The notes: generated from the sequence alone by a model not told the origin. Counted from the first letter of the stretch, positions 38,096 to 47,290 are shown. The stretch: 64,000 nucleotides of DNA from an uncultured Prevotellaceae bacterium (GCA_947165485.1 CAMVAP010000010.1:1-64000); one strand, 5' to 3'. Program-made: numbers and translations.

Positions 38096-38749
38096 TTACT
38101 CGCTCCAGCTGCCGCTCAACAGGAAATCGATAATGGCAGTCACGTCACCGATACCGACGCCCTCTAGTCCATCCACATCGGCATTAGCCTCGTTGATCTC
38201 ACCGCCACTGAGCAGATAGTCAATCAGGATGGTAACATCTGTGATATTCACCAGACCATCGTTGTCAACGTCACCTAATATCACGTCAGTCTCGTGAGGG
38301 AACACCTCGGTATAGACGATGTTGGAGTAGGTCTTGGTATTATCATCATTGATATACACGGCCTGGATACCAATGCGCCAAGTGAAGAACGGGTTATTGG
38401 CGTCGGCATTGGTCTTGTAGAAATAGGTATAGGTGGGACGGAAATCAGTACCACTGCTGAAGATCCAGTAGTAAATCTCGGTCTGATCAGCATAGAGGTC
38501 ATCATAGGTATAAACCGATGCTTCAAAGGTGAACAGCTGGTCATCATCGGTAAACACACGATAGCCCAGATTATCCAAGTTCAATGGATTCCCCTCGGTA
38601 TCCACCTGAGGCAAGGAGTACATCAAACGGCTAAAGCCATTGTCACTACCACAGTCGTACCATGACACATTAGTGGGATCGGCAGGGGTGGCAGCCAGGG
38701 CACTTGCCGCAACAAAAAGACTTGATAACGCAAAGAAAATTTTCCTCAT
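38096..38749 (-). CDS. small secreted dockerin-tagged protein
   Basis: 217 residues with a signal peptide (MRKIFFALSSLFVAASALA). One beta-rich domain (20-150) is related to the N-terminal domain of the protein at 32103-33134 (YRVFTDDDQLFTFEAS; PFFTWRIGIQAVY; IVYTEVFP). It is followed by two dockerin-like repeats (GDVDNDGLVNITDVTILIDY, ADVDGLEGVGIGDVTAIIDF), the second with a degenerate calcium loop. No known enzyme motif. It may represent the minimal form of this domain family. Confidence 0.72.
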   Translation of the reverse strand: MRKIFFALSSLFVAASALAATPADPTNVSWYDCGSDNGFSRLMYSLPQVDTEGNPLNLDNLGYRVFTDDDQLFTFEASVYTYDDLYADQTEIYYWIFSSGTDFRPTYTYFYKTNADANNPFFTWRIGIQAVYINDDNTKTYSNIVYTEVFPHETDVILGDVDNDGLVNITDVTILIDYLLSGGEINEANADVDGLEGVGIGDVTAIIDFLLSGSWSE

Positions 38750-38799
38750 AATGTTTAAGTTTAAGTTAGTTGGTTAATAAATAATGCTATTATTATCTA

Positions 38800-38807
38800 C
38801 AAAGGTA
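38800..38807 (-). promoter_or_regulatory. -7 element for the gene at 38096-38749
   Basis: Minus strand TACCTTTG, about 50 bases before the ATG. No -33 TTTG at the normal distance. Confidence 0.45.
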
Positions 38808-38946
38808 ATCATTCTTTTTCAAATAGAAATCATTAGTACTGGGAATATTATTAACAATTCAAGAAACCATTGTTTCCTGTTCTTGACACAATCCCCGCAT
38901 GAGCCGGGTCACAGCAATCCAGGCTGCGCCAGCGATAAGCTGAATA

Positions 38947-39738
38947 CTATGTACTGGGGACTAAGAATGCGCTGACTTCAAAGAGGAGATAGATGGGCAG
39001 GAACACCACCATCAGGGTAAAGGGGTCGCCCGTAGGGGTAATAATCGCGGCTAACACCAGCAACACAACGACGGCGTGACGGCGATAGGTCCTGAAGAAG
39101 CCACGTTTCAACACGCCCAGCACCCCCAGCAGCCAAGACATCAACGGCAGCTCAAAGATGACGCCCATGACAAAGATGAGCATCAGGAACGTGTCCATGT
39201 AGCTGTCGAGCGAAATCTGATTGGGGACCAGCAAGCTCACATGATAGTCGGCAAGGAAACGCAGGGTGACAGGAAAGACGATGAAATATCCCACGGCAAC
39301 GCCCATGAAGAACATCAGGCATCCGATAAAGAAAGCGGTCTTCACACCCCGCTTCTCACTGGGATACAGTGCCGGGGCAATAAATGTCCACAACTGGTAG
39401 AGCACAAACGGGAACATCAGCACCAGCGCCAGCCAGAAGGATGTGGACATGTGGATAAAGAATTGAGATGCCAGCTTGATGTTGATCAGTTCCACATGGA
39501 AATCGGCGGTAGAGAACTGCGGCAACCAGGCGACCGATGACGTCATGCGCTCAAACAGCCGATAGAGCACAAAGTCGCCATGACATGGTGCCAGGATCAC
39601 GGTATCAAAGATGGTGGGCATCAGGCAGAACAAGCCCACGGTTGCCACCACCAGCACAATGATGATGCGCACCAGCACCGATCGCAACGCGTCGATGTGG
39701 TCCCAGAACGACATTTCCTGCAACTTGTCCTGTGCCAT
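38947..39738 (-). CDS. tatC: Sec-independent translocase TatC
   Basis: 263 residues from ATG 39738 (MAQDKLQEMSFWDHIDALR). TatC proteins in this group begin with a short helix then FWDHxxxLR; ATGs at 39759 and 39774 would add 7 or 12 residues. Six membrane helices are visible, with the conserved FVLYQLWTFIAPALYPSEKR loop and late ITPTGDPFT. It is the signal-peptide receptor of the twin-arginine pathway for folded proteins. It follows tatA closely on the same strand, making a minimal two-gene Tat operon. Confidence 0.93.
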   Translation of the reverse strand: MAQDKLQEMSFWDHIDALRSVLVRIIIVLVVATVGLFCLMPTIFDTVILAPCHGDFVLYRLFERMTSSVAWLPQFSTADFHVELINIKLASQFFIHMSTSFWLALVLMFPFVLYQLWTFIAPALYPSEKRGVKTAFFIGCLMFFMGVAVGYFIVFPVTLRFLADYHVSLLVPNQISLDSYMDTFLMLIFVMGVIFELPLMSWLLGVLGVLKRGFFRTYRRHAVVVLLVLAAIITPTGDPFTLMVVFLPIYLLFEVSAFLVPST

Positions 39739-39790
39739 CAATGATAATGAAGCAGTCATGCGCAAGCCGCGCACTCACTCACAGCGCCCA

Positions 39791-40015
39791 TCAGGCGTTC
39801 TTGTCCTTGTCTTGCTTGTCGAGATCCTCGATGGGCTTCTTCAACTCATCCTCTACCTCGTTCATCCCCTGCTTGAAGCTTTTCACACCCTTGCCCAGGC
39901 CACGCATCAGCTCGGGAATCTTCCTGCCGCCAAACAGCAACAAGATGACAGCCACAATCGCGATAATCTCACCTGTTCCCAAGTTCAAGAAAGCCAATAT
40001 TCCGTTAAGTGTCAT
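39791..40015 (-). CDS. tatA: Tat translocase subunit TatA/E
   Basis: 74 residues: one N-terminal membrane helix (EIIAIVAVILLLFGGRKIP), the FGxxKxPE hinge in the form FGGRKIPEL, then an amphipathic helix (MRGLGKGVKSFKQGMNEVED) and a charged tail. It forms the pore of the twin-arginine translocase with TatC downstream. TatB is absent, as is usual when one TatA serves both roles. Confidence 0.93.
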   Translation of the reverse strand: MTLNGILAFLNLGTGEIIAIVAVILLLFGGRKIPELMRGLGKGVKSFKQGMNEVEDELKKPIEDLDKQDKDKNA

Positions 40016-40054
40016 GATTCAAAAAATGATAAATGGGTTGTACTTAATAGGATG

Positions 40055-40085
40055 CAAAGGTAGTGTAACCCGAGCACAACGGCAA
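40055..40085 (-). promoter_or_regulatory. tatA-tatC promoter
   Basis: Minus strand TTG (40085-40083), 20-base spacer, TACCTTTG (40062-40055), about 40 bases before the tatA ATG. Confidence 0.65.
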
Positions 40086-40189
40086 GAAAAAAAAAGGATT
40101 TTTCTTGCCACCATGTTGATACACACCGTTGATTGTCCACGGGCAGGGAATGGATTACAACCATTTTTTTTCAACAAGATGAAAAAAAA

Positions 40190-40221
40190 TTGTGCCATGT
40201 TGTAAAATTGTAGTAATTTTG
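40190..40221 (+). promoter_or_regulatory. ptb-buk promoter
   Basis: TTG (40190-40192), 21-base spacer, TAATTTTG (40214-40221), 40 bases before the ptb ATG. Confidence 0.6.
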
Positions 40222-40261
40222 GGGCATTGAAAACCATTAACTTCTTAACAACATTTTATAA

Positions 40262-41173
40262 ATGAATACCATTAAGAATTTTGATGAGTTGCTTGCTCAT
40301 CTCAAAGAGAACAACGTGAAGAAACGTGTGGCTGTCGTTTGGGCCGCCGATGAAAAAACGCCTGCTGCCTGTGCCCAAGCACTTCAGGCAGGGTTTATCG
40401 AAGTCATCTTTGTGGGATGTGAAGACAAGCTCAAAGCCAATGAGGCCTTGAAGCCGTTTGCCGACAAGATCACCTATGTTGACGCTAGCGATGCCGATGA
40501 TGCCGCAGCCAAGGCTGTCGCCCTGGTGCGCGAGAACAAGGCCGACGTGCTGATGAAAGGTCTCATCAACACCGACAACCTGTTGCGTGCCGTCCTGAAC
40601 AAGGAAACCGGCATCCTGCCCAAGGGCAACGTGCTCACCCACGCCGCTGTGGCCTCTATTCCCAGCTATCACAAGTTCTTGATCTTCACCGATGCCGCTG
40701 TGATTCCCTACCCCACTCGCGAACAGCGCATCGAGATGGTGAAATACATGGCCAATGTGGCCCGCAACTTTGGCATCGAGGAGCCCAAGGTTGCTCTCAT
40801 CCACTGCACCGAGAAGGTCAACGGCAAGCACTTCCCCTTCACCGAGGATTATCCCGTAATCATCGAGATGGCTCAAAAGGGCGAGCTGGGCAAGTGCATC
40901 GTGGACGGACCGCTTGACGCCAAGTGCGCATGCAGCCTTCACGCTATGGAGGCCAAGGGGCTCACGTCACCCTTGCAGGGCGACAGTGATGTCCTCATCA
41001 TGCCCGACATCGAGGCCGGAAACGTGTTCTATAAAGCCATCACGCTGTTTGCCGGAGCCAGCACCGCAGGCCTGCTCCTGGGTGCCAAGTGCCCCGCCGT
41101 GGTTCCCTCACGTGCCGACAGCGCCCAGTCCAAGTTCTACAGCCTCGCTGTAGCCACCATGGCAGCCGAGTAA
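40262..41173 (+). CDS. ptb: phosphate butyryltransferase
   Basis: 303 residues, the length of Ptb. It transfers butyryl from CoA to phosphate. Recognisable family segments are ADVLMKGLINTDNLLRAVLNKE, the IFTDAAVIPYP motif and DVLIMPDIEAGNVFYKAI near the end. The butyrate kinase gene lies 51 bases downstream, so the two form the Ptb-Buk route that makes one ATP per acyl-CoA. Related phosphotransacetylases differ in length and partner. The natural substrate could also be isobutyryl- or isovaleryl-CoA. Confidence 0.9.
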   Translation: MNTIKNFDELLAHLKENNVKKRVAVVWAADEKTPAACAQALQAGFIEVIFVGCEDKLKANEALKPFADKITYVDASDADDAAAKAVALVRENKADVLMKGLINTDNLLRAVLNKETGILPKGNVLTHAAVASIPSYHKFLIFTDAAVIPYPTREQRIEMVKYMANVARNFGIEEPKVALIHCTEKVNGKHFPFTEDYPVIIEMAQKGELGKCIVDGPLDAKCACSLHAMEAKGLTSPLQGDSDVLIMPDIEAGNVFYKAITLFAGASTAGLLLGAKCPAVVPSRADSAQSKFYSLAVATMAAE

Positions 41174-41224
41174 TCCGTTTAAACATTATTATTAATAAAG
41201 TATATTAAACACCGAGAACTAATA

Positions 41225-42277
41225 ATGAAAATCTTAGTCATTAATCCAGGTTCAACGTCCACCAAGATTGCAGTATTTGAGGACAACAATGCCGTTTTTA
41301 ACAAGACTATCAGGCATTCAGCCGAGGAACTCGCACCCTTCAGTAAGATTACCGACCAGCTCGACTTCCGCCGTCAGATGATCCTGGGTGAGCTCGAGAA
41401 AGCCGGCATTCCTGCCAAGTTTGACGCTATCGTTGCCCGTGGCGGCTTGACCAAGCCCGTCCCCTGTGGAGTGTATGCGATCGACGACAACATGATCAAG
41501 GCGACCTTTGAATCAGAGCATCAGCACGCTACCGACCTGGGATGCGTCATCGCCCGTGAGATTTCCAAGGGCGAGTGCCCCTGCTTCATTGCCGACCCCG
41601 CATGCTCCGACGAGTTGAATGACTATGCCCGCGTCTGCGGTAATGCCATGTTCTCGCGCATCAGCATCTGGCACGCCCTCAACCAGCGCGCCATCGCCCG
41701 CCGCTATGCCAAGGAGCACGGCAAGCGCTATGAGGACCTGAACCTGATTATCGCCCACCTGGGTGGAGGCATCTCGGTAGCAGCCCACGAGCATGGCCGC
41801 GCTGTTGACACCAACAACTGCCTGGATGGTGAAGGCCCGTTCTCGCCCGAACGCGCCGGCAGCCTGCCCGCCCGCGATCTGGTGAACCTGTGCTTCAGCG
41901 GTAAATATACCAAGGAAGAGATCATCAAGATGATTGCCGGTAAGGGTGGTGTATTCTCCCACCTGGGCACGACCGACATGATCGAGGCCGAGAAGCGCAT
42001 GGATGCCGGCGACGAGAAAGCACGTCTGGTGATCCACGCCATGATCTACCATGTGGCCAAGGCGATTGCCGAGAAGGGCGCTGTGCTGTGTGGCAAGATT
42101 GACGGTATCATCATCACTGGTGGTATTGCCTACTGGGGTTACCTTGTTGACGAGCTCAAGAAGCGCATCGACTGGATGGCTCCCGTTTCCGTATATCCGG
42201 GCGAGGACGAGATGTCGGCACTGGCCGAGAACGCCCTTGGAGCCCTTAACGGTGACCTGGAAGTCAAGAAGTATTGA
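41225..42277 (+). CDS. buk: butyrate kinase
   Basis: 350 residues of the acetate/butyrate kinase (ASKHA) family: NPGSTSTKIAVF phosphate motif at the start, HLGGGISVAAHEHGRAVDT and IDGIIITGGIAYW adenosine motifs. It phosphorylates ADP from butyryl-phosphate. The length and the pairing with ptb favour butyrate over acetate kinase. A strong terminator follows. Confidence 0.92.
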   Translation: MKILVINPGSTSTKIAVFEDNNAVFNKTIRHSAEELAPFSKITDQLDFRRQMILGELEKAGIPAKFDAIVARGGLTKPVPCGVYAIDDNMIKATFESEHQHATDLGCVIAREISKGECPCFIADPACSDELNDYARVCGNAMFSRISIWHALNQRAIARRYAKEHGKRYEDLNLIIAHLGGGISVAAHEHGRAVDTNNCLDGEGPFSPERAGSLPARDLVNLCFSGKYTKEEIIKMIAGKGGVFSHLGTTDMIEAEKRMDAGDEKARLVIHAMIYHVAKAIAEKGAVLCGKIDGIIITGGIAYWGYLVDELKKRIDWMAPVSVYPGEDEMSALAENALGALNGDLEVKKY

Positions 42278-42308
42278 TTACCGACACTTCATCCCAGAAC
42301 ATAAAACG

Positions 42309-42356
42309 GTGCCTGCCGATTGCCTTCACAAGGCTCTCGCAGGCACTTTTCGTTTT
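42309..42356 (+). terminator. strong intrinsic terminator after buk
   Basis: Arms GTGCCTGC and GCAGGCAC with an inner GCCTT/AAGGC stem, followed by TTTTCGTTTT. Confidence 0.85.
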
Positions 42357-42421
42357 AATGATTTCAATGGGTGTGTGCTAATTAATGTCTTGCTGGTGGG
42401 GAGAAAGTAAAATCTTTTTAC

Positions 42422-42429
42422 TACCTTTG
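42422..42429 (+). promoter_or_regulatory. -7 element for the LysE-type gene
   Basis: TACCTTTG, 26 bases before the proposed TTG start at 42456. No -33 found at the usual spacing. Confidence 0.45.
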
Positions 42430-42455
42430 TGGGTTATTTGTGAAAACCTCCTGTA

Positions 42456-43112
42456 TTGGGTACGATCATATCCATATTAATCGGTTGTGTGTCAATAGGT
42501 ATCATCCTGTCGGCACCCATGGGTCCTATAGGCATCCTGTGCATCCAGCGCACGTTGAACAAGGGTCGCAATTCAGGCTTCTTCACGGGTGTTGGAGCCG
42601 CGGCCAGCGATTTGTTCTACTGTCTGCTGGTGGGCCTGGGCATCTCACTGGTGACCGACTTCATCGCCGCCCACGTCAATGAGTTGCAGATCACCGGCAG
42701 TGTGATCCTGATTGTCTATGCCCTGTACATGATTTTTCACAACCCTGTGAGCCAGATCAAGGAGAACATCGATCAGCGCGACGACTACGTGCGTGACACG
42801 GCCACGGGTTTCTTGTTCACCTTGAGCAATCCGCTCATCATGTTCCTGATTATCCCCCTGTTTGCGCGATTTGGTTTCCCCTTGCCTGAATACAAGTTTT
42901 ACCACATCATCCTGGGCTATGCCTTCATCGTGCTGGGAGCGTTGATCTGGTGGGCAGTCATCACGTTCTTTGTTGACAAGGTGAGGACACACTTCAACAT
43001 CCGCTCGATGTGGCTCATCAACCGCATCATCGGCATCATCATCATTATACTCTCGTGCTATGGTCTGGTGACAGGCGTCATTGCCTATCTCCATCAATTA
43101 GCGATCATCTAA
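42456..43112 (+). CDS. LysE-family exporter
   Basis: 218 residues with five to six membrane helices and the family signature SAPMGPIGILCIQRTLNKGR near the start. LysE/RhtB proteins export amino acids or related small molecules; the substrate is unknown. I see no ATG before the first helix, and the -7 element at 42422 leaves little room, so the TTG at 42456 is the likely start. The stop overlaps the convergent gene by four bases. Confidence 0.82.
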   Translation: MGTIISILIGCVSIGIILSAPMGPIGILCIQRTLNKGRNSGFFTGVGAAASDLFYCLLVGLGISLVTDFIAAHVNELQITGSVILIVYALYMIFHNPVSQIKENIDQRDDYVRDTATGFLFTLSNPLIMFLIIPLFARFGFPLPEYKFYHIILGYAFIVLGALIWWAVITFFVDKVRTHFNIRSMWLINRIIGIIIIILSCYGLVTGVIAYLHQLAII

Positions 43113-43894
43113 CCGTTATCATCCCTGAAATAGTATTGTCGCTTACCACGCGTGCGGCCAGCAAAGTCGATGGCATGGGCCGGACAATGATGGTAGCAGG
43201 CAAAGCATGTGGTGCACAGTCCATTGTGCTGCCACTCGGGAGGATTGCCGTTGGCGCAATCGATATTCCCCACGGGGCACACTTGCTGGCACTTGCCACA
43301 GCGGATGCAGGCACCGGTGTCAACAGTAAACTTGCAGTCGGTCACCCAATGTTTGAGAAAAAAGCCGCCCAGCAGGTGGCTATTGGTGCGCGGCCATCGG
43401 CTCTTATTGATATTTTTTATTCCACGTTCACGATTGACGATAGACGGTATCACGACCGTCAAGTGCTCACGTGCAGCGGCAATCTTGCGCTGGGCACTCT
43501 CGGGTGTGTCGATCTGATCAATGACAGGGAAATTATAGGTTTCGGGCATGATGACCGAGAACACGCTATCCAACGTGATGCCGATAGCTTGGAGATCTTG
43601 TGCCAGGAAATCAAAGGTCAAGCCCACATCATCGCCACAGGTGGCGAATGCGTAGCAATACTGCCCTGAATAGTTGGTCAAGCACAGTCGCTTGATAAAA
43701 TCCCTGACGATGAAGGGCGGCCTCCAGCCATGAATCGGGAAACAGAAACCGATACGCTCATTGGCCTCTAACTGATAGTCATAGACCACCTGTACCACCG
43801 CATCGGCGATAGAAATGAGGCGGTCATCGGTAGCCGTGGCCAACTGCGATGCCACAAATCGAGTATTGCCTGTACCTGTGAAATAAAAAATCAT
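43109..43894 (-). CDS. flavodoxin-ferredoxin fusion (EFR1-type)
   Basis: 261 residues. The N-terminus is a flavodoxin-like domain with the FMN phosphate loop YFTGTGNTRFVA. The C-terminus has two 4Fe-4S sites, CIRCGKCQQVCP and CTTCFACYHHCP. It is a cytoplasmic electron carrier or reductase, partner unknown. The start overlaps the preceding gene by four bases, so it is coupled to the YiiX-like gene. It may link to the hydrogenase metabolism nearby, but nothing in the sequence proves this. Confidence 0.85.
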   Translation of the reverse strand: MIFYFTGTGNTRFVASQLATATDDRLISIADAVVQVVYDYQLEANERIGFCFPIHGWRPPFIVRDFIKRLCLTNYSGQYCYAFATCGDDVGLTFDFLAQDLQAIGITLDSVFSVIMPETYNFPVIDQIDTPESAQRKIAAAREHLTVVIPSIVNRERGIKNINKSRWPRTNSHLLGGFFLKHWVTDCKFTVDTGACIRCGKCQQVCPVGNIDCANGNPPEWQHNGLCTTCFACYHHCPAHAIDFAGRTRGKRQYYFRDDNG

Positions 43895-44526
43895 CGTGTC
43901 CTGGTGAATTTGCCAATAATCGTTATCTGGGGGCGGCGTGACAATTCACCGGGATTGGTACCTGGCTCACCCTCGGGAACAGTCATGCCACGCTGCCTGT
44001 AAAATTCAATCCAATAGTCGGTCACTCGCCCATTGTCGTCATGAAATGACATGGGAACAGGCGCAAAGACCAGCGACCCATCACTTGTCACATAATTCAG
44101 TTGTACCAGCTCACTGCAATACACAGCACTGTCCCCAGGCAAGTAAAGGTCATCGTAAGGCTTATCCAGCATCGTGATACACTTCTTGACCGATCGCTCC
44201 ATCGAACAATCGGCAGTTACGCGCCCCACAATCACGTGAGGACTACGATACAGAAACGTATCAATGGGAGTGAGCTGCACTACGGGCTGAATCGCTTCAA
44301 CCACAAAGGGGATTCCCCTCTCGCCGCCAATGCGATGAAATACCGCCACATGGTCGATGGGGAGTTCCTCTACCCCACTGGTGACGGCAGTAATTGCGTT
44401 GGCCGTGTCGGCGCAGCAGAAGAGCAGGTCCCCTTCCTGCAATTCCTGTAGCGATTGTCCCGCCAGCGGCAGAGCAACACACATGGCCACCAGTGCCATT
44501 ATCAATTTAATACCACGTGACACCAT
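43891..44526 (-). CDS. YiiX/YebB-like permuted papain-fold amidase or peptidase
   Basis: 211 residues from ATG 44526. A signal peptide (LIMALVAMCVALPLAGQS) precedes a permuted NlpC/P60-type domain: GDLLFCCADTANAI, His in LPIDHVAVFH, Cys in SAVYCSELVQLNYV. Such enzymes cut peptide or amide bonds in the envelope. The start overlaps the lptD stop by 20 bases; ATG 44550 is the alternative. It lies between lptD and the EFR1-type gene in one leftward operon. Confidence 0.78.
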   Translation of the reverse strand: MVSRGIKLIMALVAMCVALPLAGQSLQELQEGDLLFCCADTANAITAVTSGVEELPIDHVAVFHRIGGERGIPFVVEAIQPVVQLTPIDTFLYRSPHVIVGRVTADCSMERSVKKCITMLDKPYDDLYLPGDSAVYCSELVQLNYVTSDGSLVFAPVPMSFHDDNGRVTDYWIEFYRQRGMTVPEGEPGTNPGELSRRPQITIIGKFTRTR

Positions 44527-47239
44527 TGTTGATGCTGGAATGCTTGTCATACTTCACATCTTGCAGGATGGACGACTTGACAGCGATGTGGAAATTATAG
44601 CTCTTGTAGGGTCCCACGGGCACAAAGCTGGCGCTCATCTCAAAGCAGTGCATCTGACGCGAGATGCTACAATTCATATAGGCTATCTTGTGGGCATCAA
44701 AATTGTAACTGCCCGATGCCGAGATTGACCAGTTCTTGGTGGGGCGGATGGTGGCATTGAAGCTCAGGTTCTGGGTCCACTTGCCGTTATACTCCAGTTT
44801 GTCGTAGTTGAATGTCCCGTAGCCATAGGACAACGAATAGTTGAGCGTCAAGCTCCACGGGCAGTCCCACTTGGCATAGCCGTCGATGAGTTCCAGGTCG
44901 GTCGTGGGGCCTGTCGGTTCCTTGCCATCGGCAGAATTCTCGCCCGTAGCATCGTTCTCGGCCCCCTGACGTGGCTGGGGGTTATTCTGCTTGCCCTTGT
45001 CTTTCTTACGCCTGAAGGTATCGTTGTTGAACGTGTAGGAGAATGAGGTGCCAGTGCTCGACAAGCGTCCCCAGCCCCCGCCATTGAACAAACGCAACTT
45101 ATTGATTCTCACTGGCGCGCCAGCCTCGTTGAGCGCATATTTATAGACATCCCATGTAGCACTCAGGTTGAGATTGAACCCCTTGGTCAACCGCAGCATG
45201 ATGCTCGTCGAGAGGTTGCTCCACTTCATCGAGTCGGCGGCCAGGTTGCACGACTGGCTCAATGTGAAATTCTCGATGAGCGATATCTTTTTAAACCCAG
45301 TGCTATCATTCTCGCTCTTGACCTTGGCTTCCAGGTTATTGGCAATATTGAACGAGATTGTCCCCGACTTGCCATTGGGCGCGTTGCCATACAGACCATG
45401 CTGGAAATAACTGTAGCGCACGGGAATGCGCCTGCCGTCGCTGGTCACCTGCTCATAGTTACCATAATAGCCCCAGAACGGGTCTCCAAAGTCGGGCGTG
45501 GCCGAGAACGAGACCGAAGGCGTCATCACGTGACGCACCATCTGTAGCTTATCGCTCAACTTGCCCAGGAACTTGAAGGGCTTAAAGAAGCCATAGACCT
45601 TGGTGCTCAATGACACGGCAAAGTTGAAGTCAAAGATATTGTAGAAGCCATAGGTGGTGTCCCTCACAACTGCACTGGCGTTGGGATCCCATTGCTGGCG
45701 TATCTTGCTGGTGTACATGCGGTCGTTCATGGTGATGGACGGTGTGATGTTGAAATACTTCATCACATTGAAGGTCGCCTGCACGGGTATAGTGTGGCTC
45801 ATGCCGTTGCGCCAGTCCTTCACCAGGCTCTTGTGCAAGAATTCGTTCTGCTTGGCCGTCAACGAGTTCTGGAAACGGCCCGTATAACTGATCTTGATTT
45901 TCTCATACCATCGCTCGTCACCCACGGCACGCTTGCGCTTGAAGGGGGCCGTCTGGGTCATATTAATGGTCAAGTTGGGGAACGAGACCGTCAACGTCGA
46001 GTCGGCGGTGCGTTGCGACACGTTGGCCGTCGTTGAGAACGACCACTTGCTATTGGGCACCTTGTATGTCAGATTGACAGTGCTGCTCTTGGTGTTCTCG
46101 GTAAAAGCATTGGTGTAATAAGTGTTCAGGCTGTTGCGACTATAGCCCGTAGTCGAAAAGTTCACACTGGCCGAGAAGGTCAAATATGGGTTGGCCTTCT
46201 GGTTCTGGGTATGGCTCCACAGAACCTGGAAGTTTTTCATCTTATTGTAGTCGCGATCGCCCTTCTCACCCGTGATTGTGGTGAGATAGTTGACGCTGAA
46301 CGAGCCAGAATACTTGTATCGTTTTGAGTAGGATGATTGGGCCGACAAGCCCCAAGAACCACGCGAGTAAATCTCACCCGTTAACGCCAGGTCGGCATAT
46401 TGTCCCAAGGCCAGATAATATCCACCGTTGCGCAAGTAGAATCCCCGATTGTAGTCCTCGCCAAACGTGGGCACCAAAATTCCGCTCTGGTACTTCTCGC
46501 TGAAGGGAAAGTAGCCAAAGGGAACCGCAATGGGCAGAGGCAGGTCCTCCAGCACCATGTAGGCCGGACCAGTTACCACATTCTTCTTGGGCTTAACCTT
46601 GGCCTTGGTCAGCTGGAAGTAGAAGTGAGGGTGCTCGTGATCGTCACAGGTGGTGTAACGACCATCCTTGATGTAGTAATAATCGTCTTCGGTCTTCTTG
46701 GTAATGCCACCTGTCAGGAATCCCTCTCCCTGCTCGGTCACGATGTCGGTGATATAGCCACGCTTGGTCTTGAAATTATACTTCATCACGCGCGACTGGT
46801 ATTCGCCACTATTGTCCTTGAAGACTGGAGTTCCCGTCAGCTCTCCGATGCTATCGGGCACACCGATGGCCTGCACCTGACTGCTGTCCATGTCCATACT
46901 GATCTGAGCCGCCGACATGTCGATGTCGCCATACAGGATCTTGCCATTACCATACATCACCGCCTGGTTACGCCCCATGAGGATAATACTGTCGCTGGCG
47001 TTAAACTCCACGACATGGTCAAGATCCACCTGTTCGCGCACAAAGCGGCTTGAGCCCTTCACTGCCGTAGTGTCAGTCGATCGAGCCATTGCAGCACTAT
47101 CACCCTCGGCCTTGAGGATGGAATCAACCGCCTGGGAAAGATTAAGCCCCCCGACGGGCTCCTGACCATGCGACAAAGCAGGCAGCAACACTATGGTGGC
47201 CACCAGCAACAGGATGATATGGATGCTTCGTCTTGTCAA
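44507..47239 (-). CDS. lptD: LPS-assembly outer-membrane protein LptD
   Basis: 910 residues. A signal peptide is followed by an OstA/LptA-like beta-jellyroll (NASDSIILMGRNQAVMYGNG, ILYGDIDMSAAQISMDMDSS). Then comes the LptD-type barrel domain with KRGYITDIVTEQGEGFLTGG, YTTCDDHEHPHFYFQLTKAK and PIAVPFGYFPFSEKYQSG. It inserts LPS into the outer leaflet and is the outer-membrane end of the pathway that includes the LptF/G permease at 22124. The family is long and diverged in Bacteroidota, but these segments are characteristic. Confidence 0.88.
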   Translation of the reverse strand: MTRRSIHIILLLVATIVLLPALSHGQEPVGGLNLSQAVDSILKAEGDSAAMARSTDTTAVKGSSRFVREQVDLDHVVEFNASDSIILMGRNQAVMYGNGKILYGDIDMSAAQISMDMDSSQVQAIGVPDSIGELTGTPVFKDNSGEYQSRVMKYNFKTKRGYITDIVTEQGEGFLTGGITKKTEDDYYYIKDGRYTTCDDHEHPHFYFQLTKAKVKPKKNVVTGPAYMVLEDLPLPIAVPFGYFPFSEKYQSGILVPTFGEDYNRGFYLRNGGYYLALGQYADLALTGEIYSRGSWGLSAQSSYSKRYKYSGSFSVNYLTTITGEKGDRDYNKMKNFQVLWSHTQNQKANPYLTFSASVNFSTTGYSRNSLNTYYTNAFTENTKSSTVNLTYKVPNSKWSFSTTANVSQRTADSTLTVSFPNLTINMTQTAPFKRKRAVGDERWYEKIKISYTGRFQNSLTAKQNEFLHKSLVKDWRNGMSHTIPVQATFNVMKYFNITPSITMNDRMYTSKIRQQWDPNASAVVRDTTYGFYNIFDFNFAVSLSTKVYGFFKPFKFLGKLSDKLQMVRHVMTPSVSFSATPDFGDPFWGYYGNYEQVTSDGRRIPVRYSYFQHGLYGNAPNGKSGTISFNIANNLEAKVKSENDSTGFKKISLIENFTLSQSCNLAADSMKWSNLSTSIMLRLTKGFNLNLSATWDVYKYALNEAGAPVRINKLRLFNGGGWGRLSSTGTSFSYTFNNDTFRRKKDKGKQNNPQPRQGAENDATGENSADGKEPTGPTTDLELIDGYAKWDCPWSLTLNYSLSYGYGTFNYDKLEYNGKWTQNLSFNATIRPTKNWSISASGSYNFDAHKIAYMNCSISRQMHCFEMSASFVPVGPYKSYNFHIAVKSSILQDVKYDKHSSINNGVTWY

Positions 47240-47258
47240 TTTTTGCTACTAAACGGCA

Positions 47259-47290
47259 AAATTACTCAAAATTGCTCAAGCTATGCCAAA
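47259..47290 (-). promoter_or_regulatory. lptD promoter
   Basis: Minus strand TTTG (47290-47287), 20-base spacer, TAATTTTG (47266-47259), 20 bases before the ATG. Confidence 0.75.

Noticed and set aside
41225-42277. buk as acetate kinase
   Set aside because: The length (350 residues), sequence segments and the upstream phosphate butyryltransferase point to butyrate kinase.
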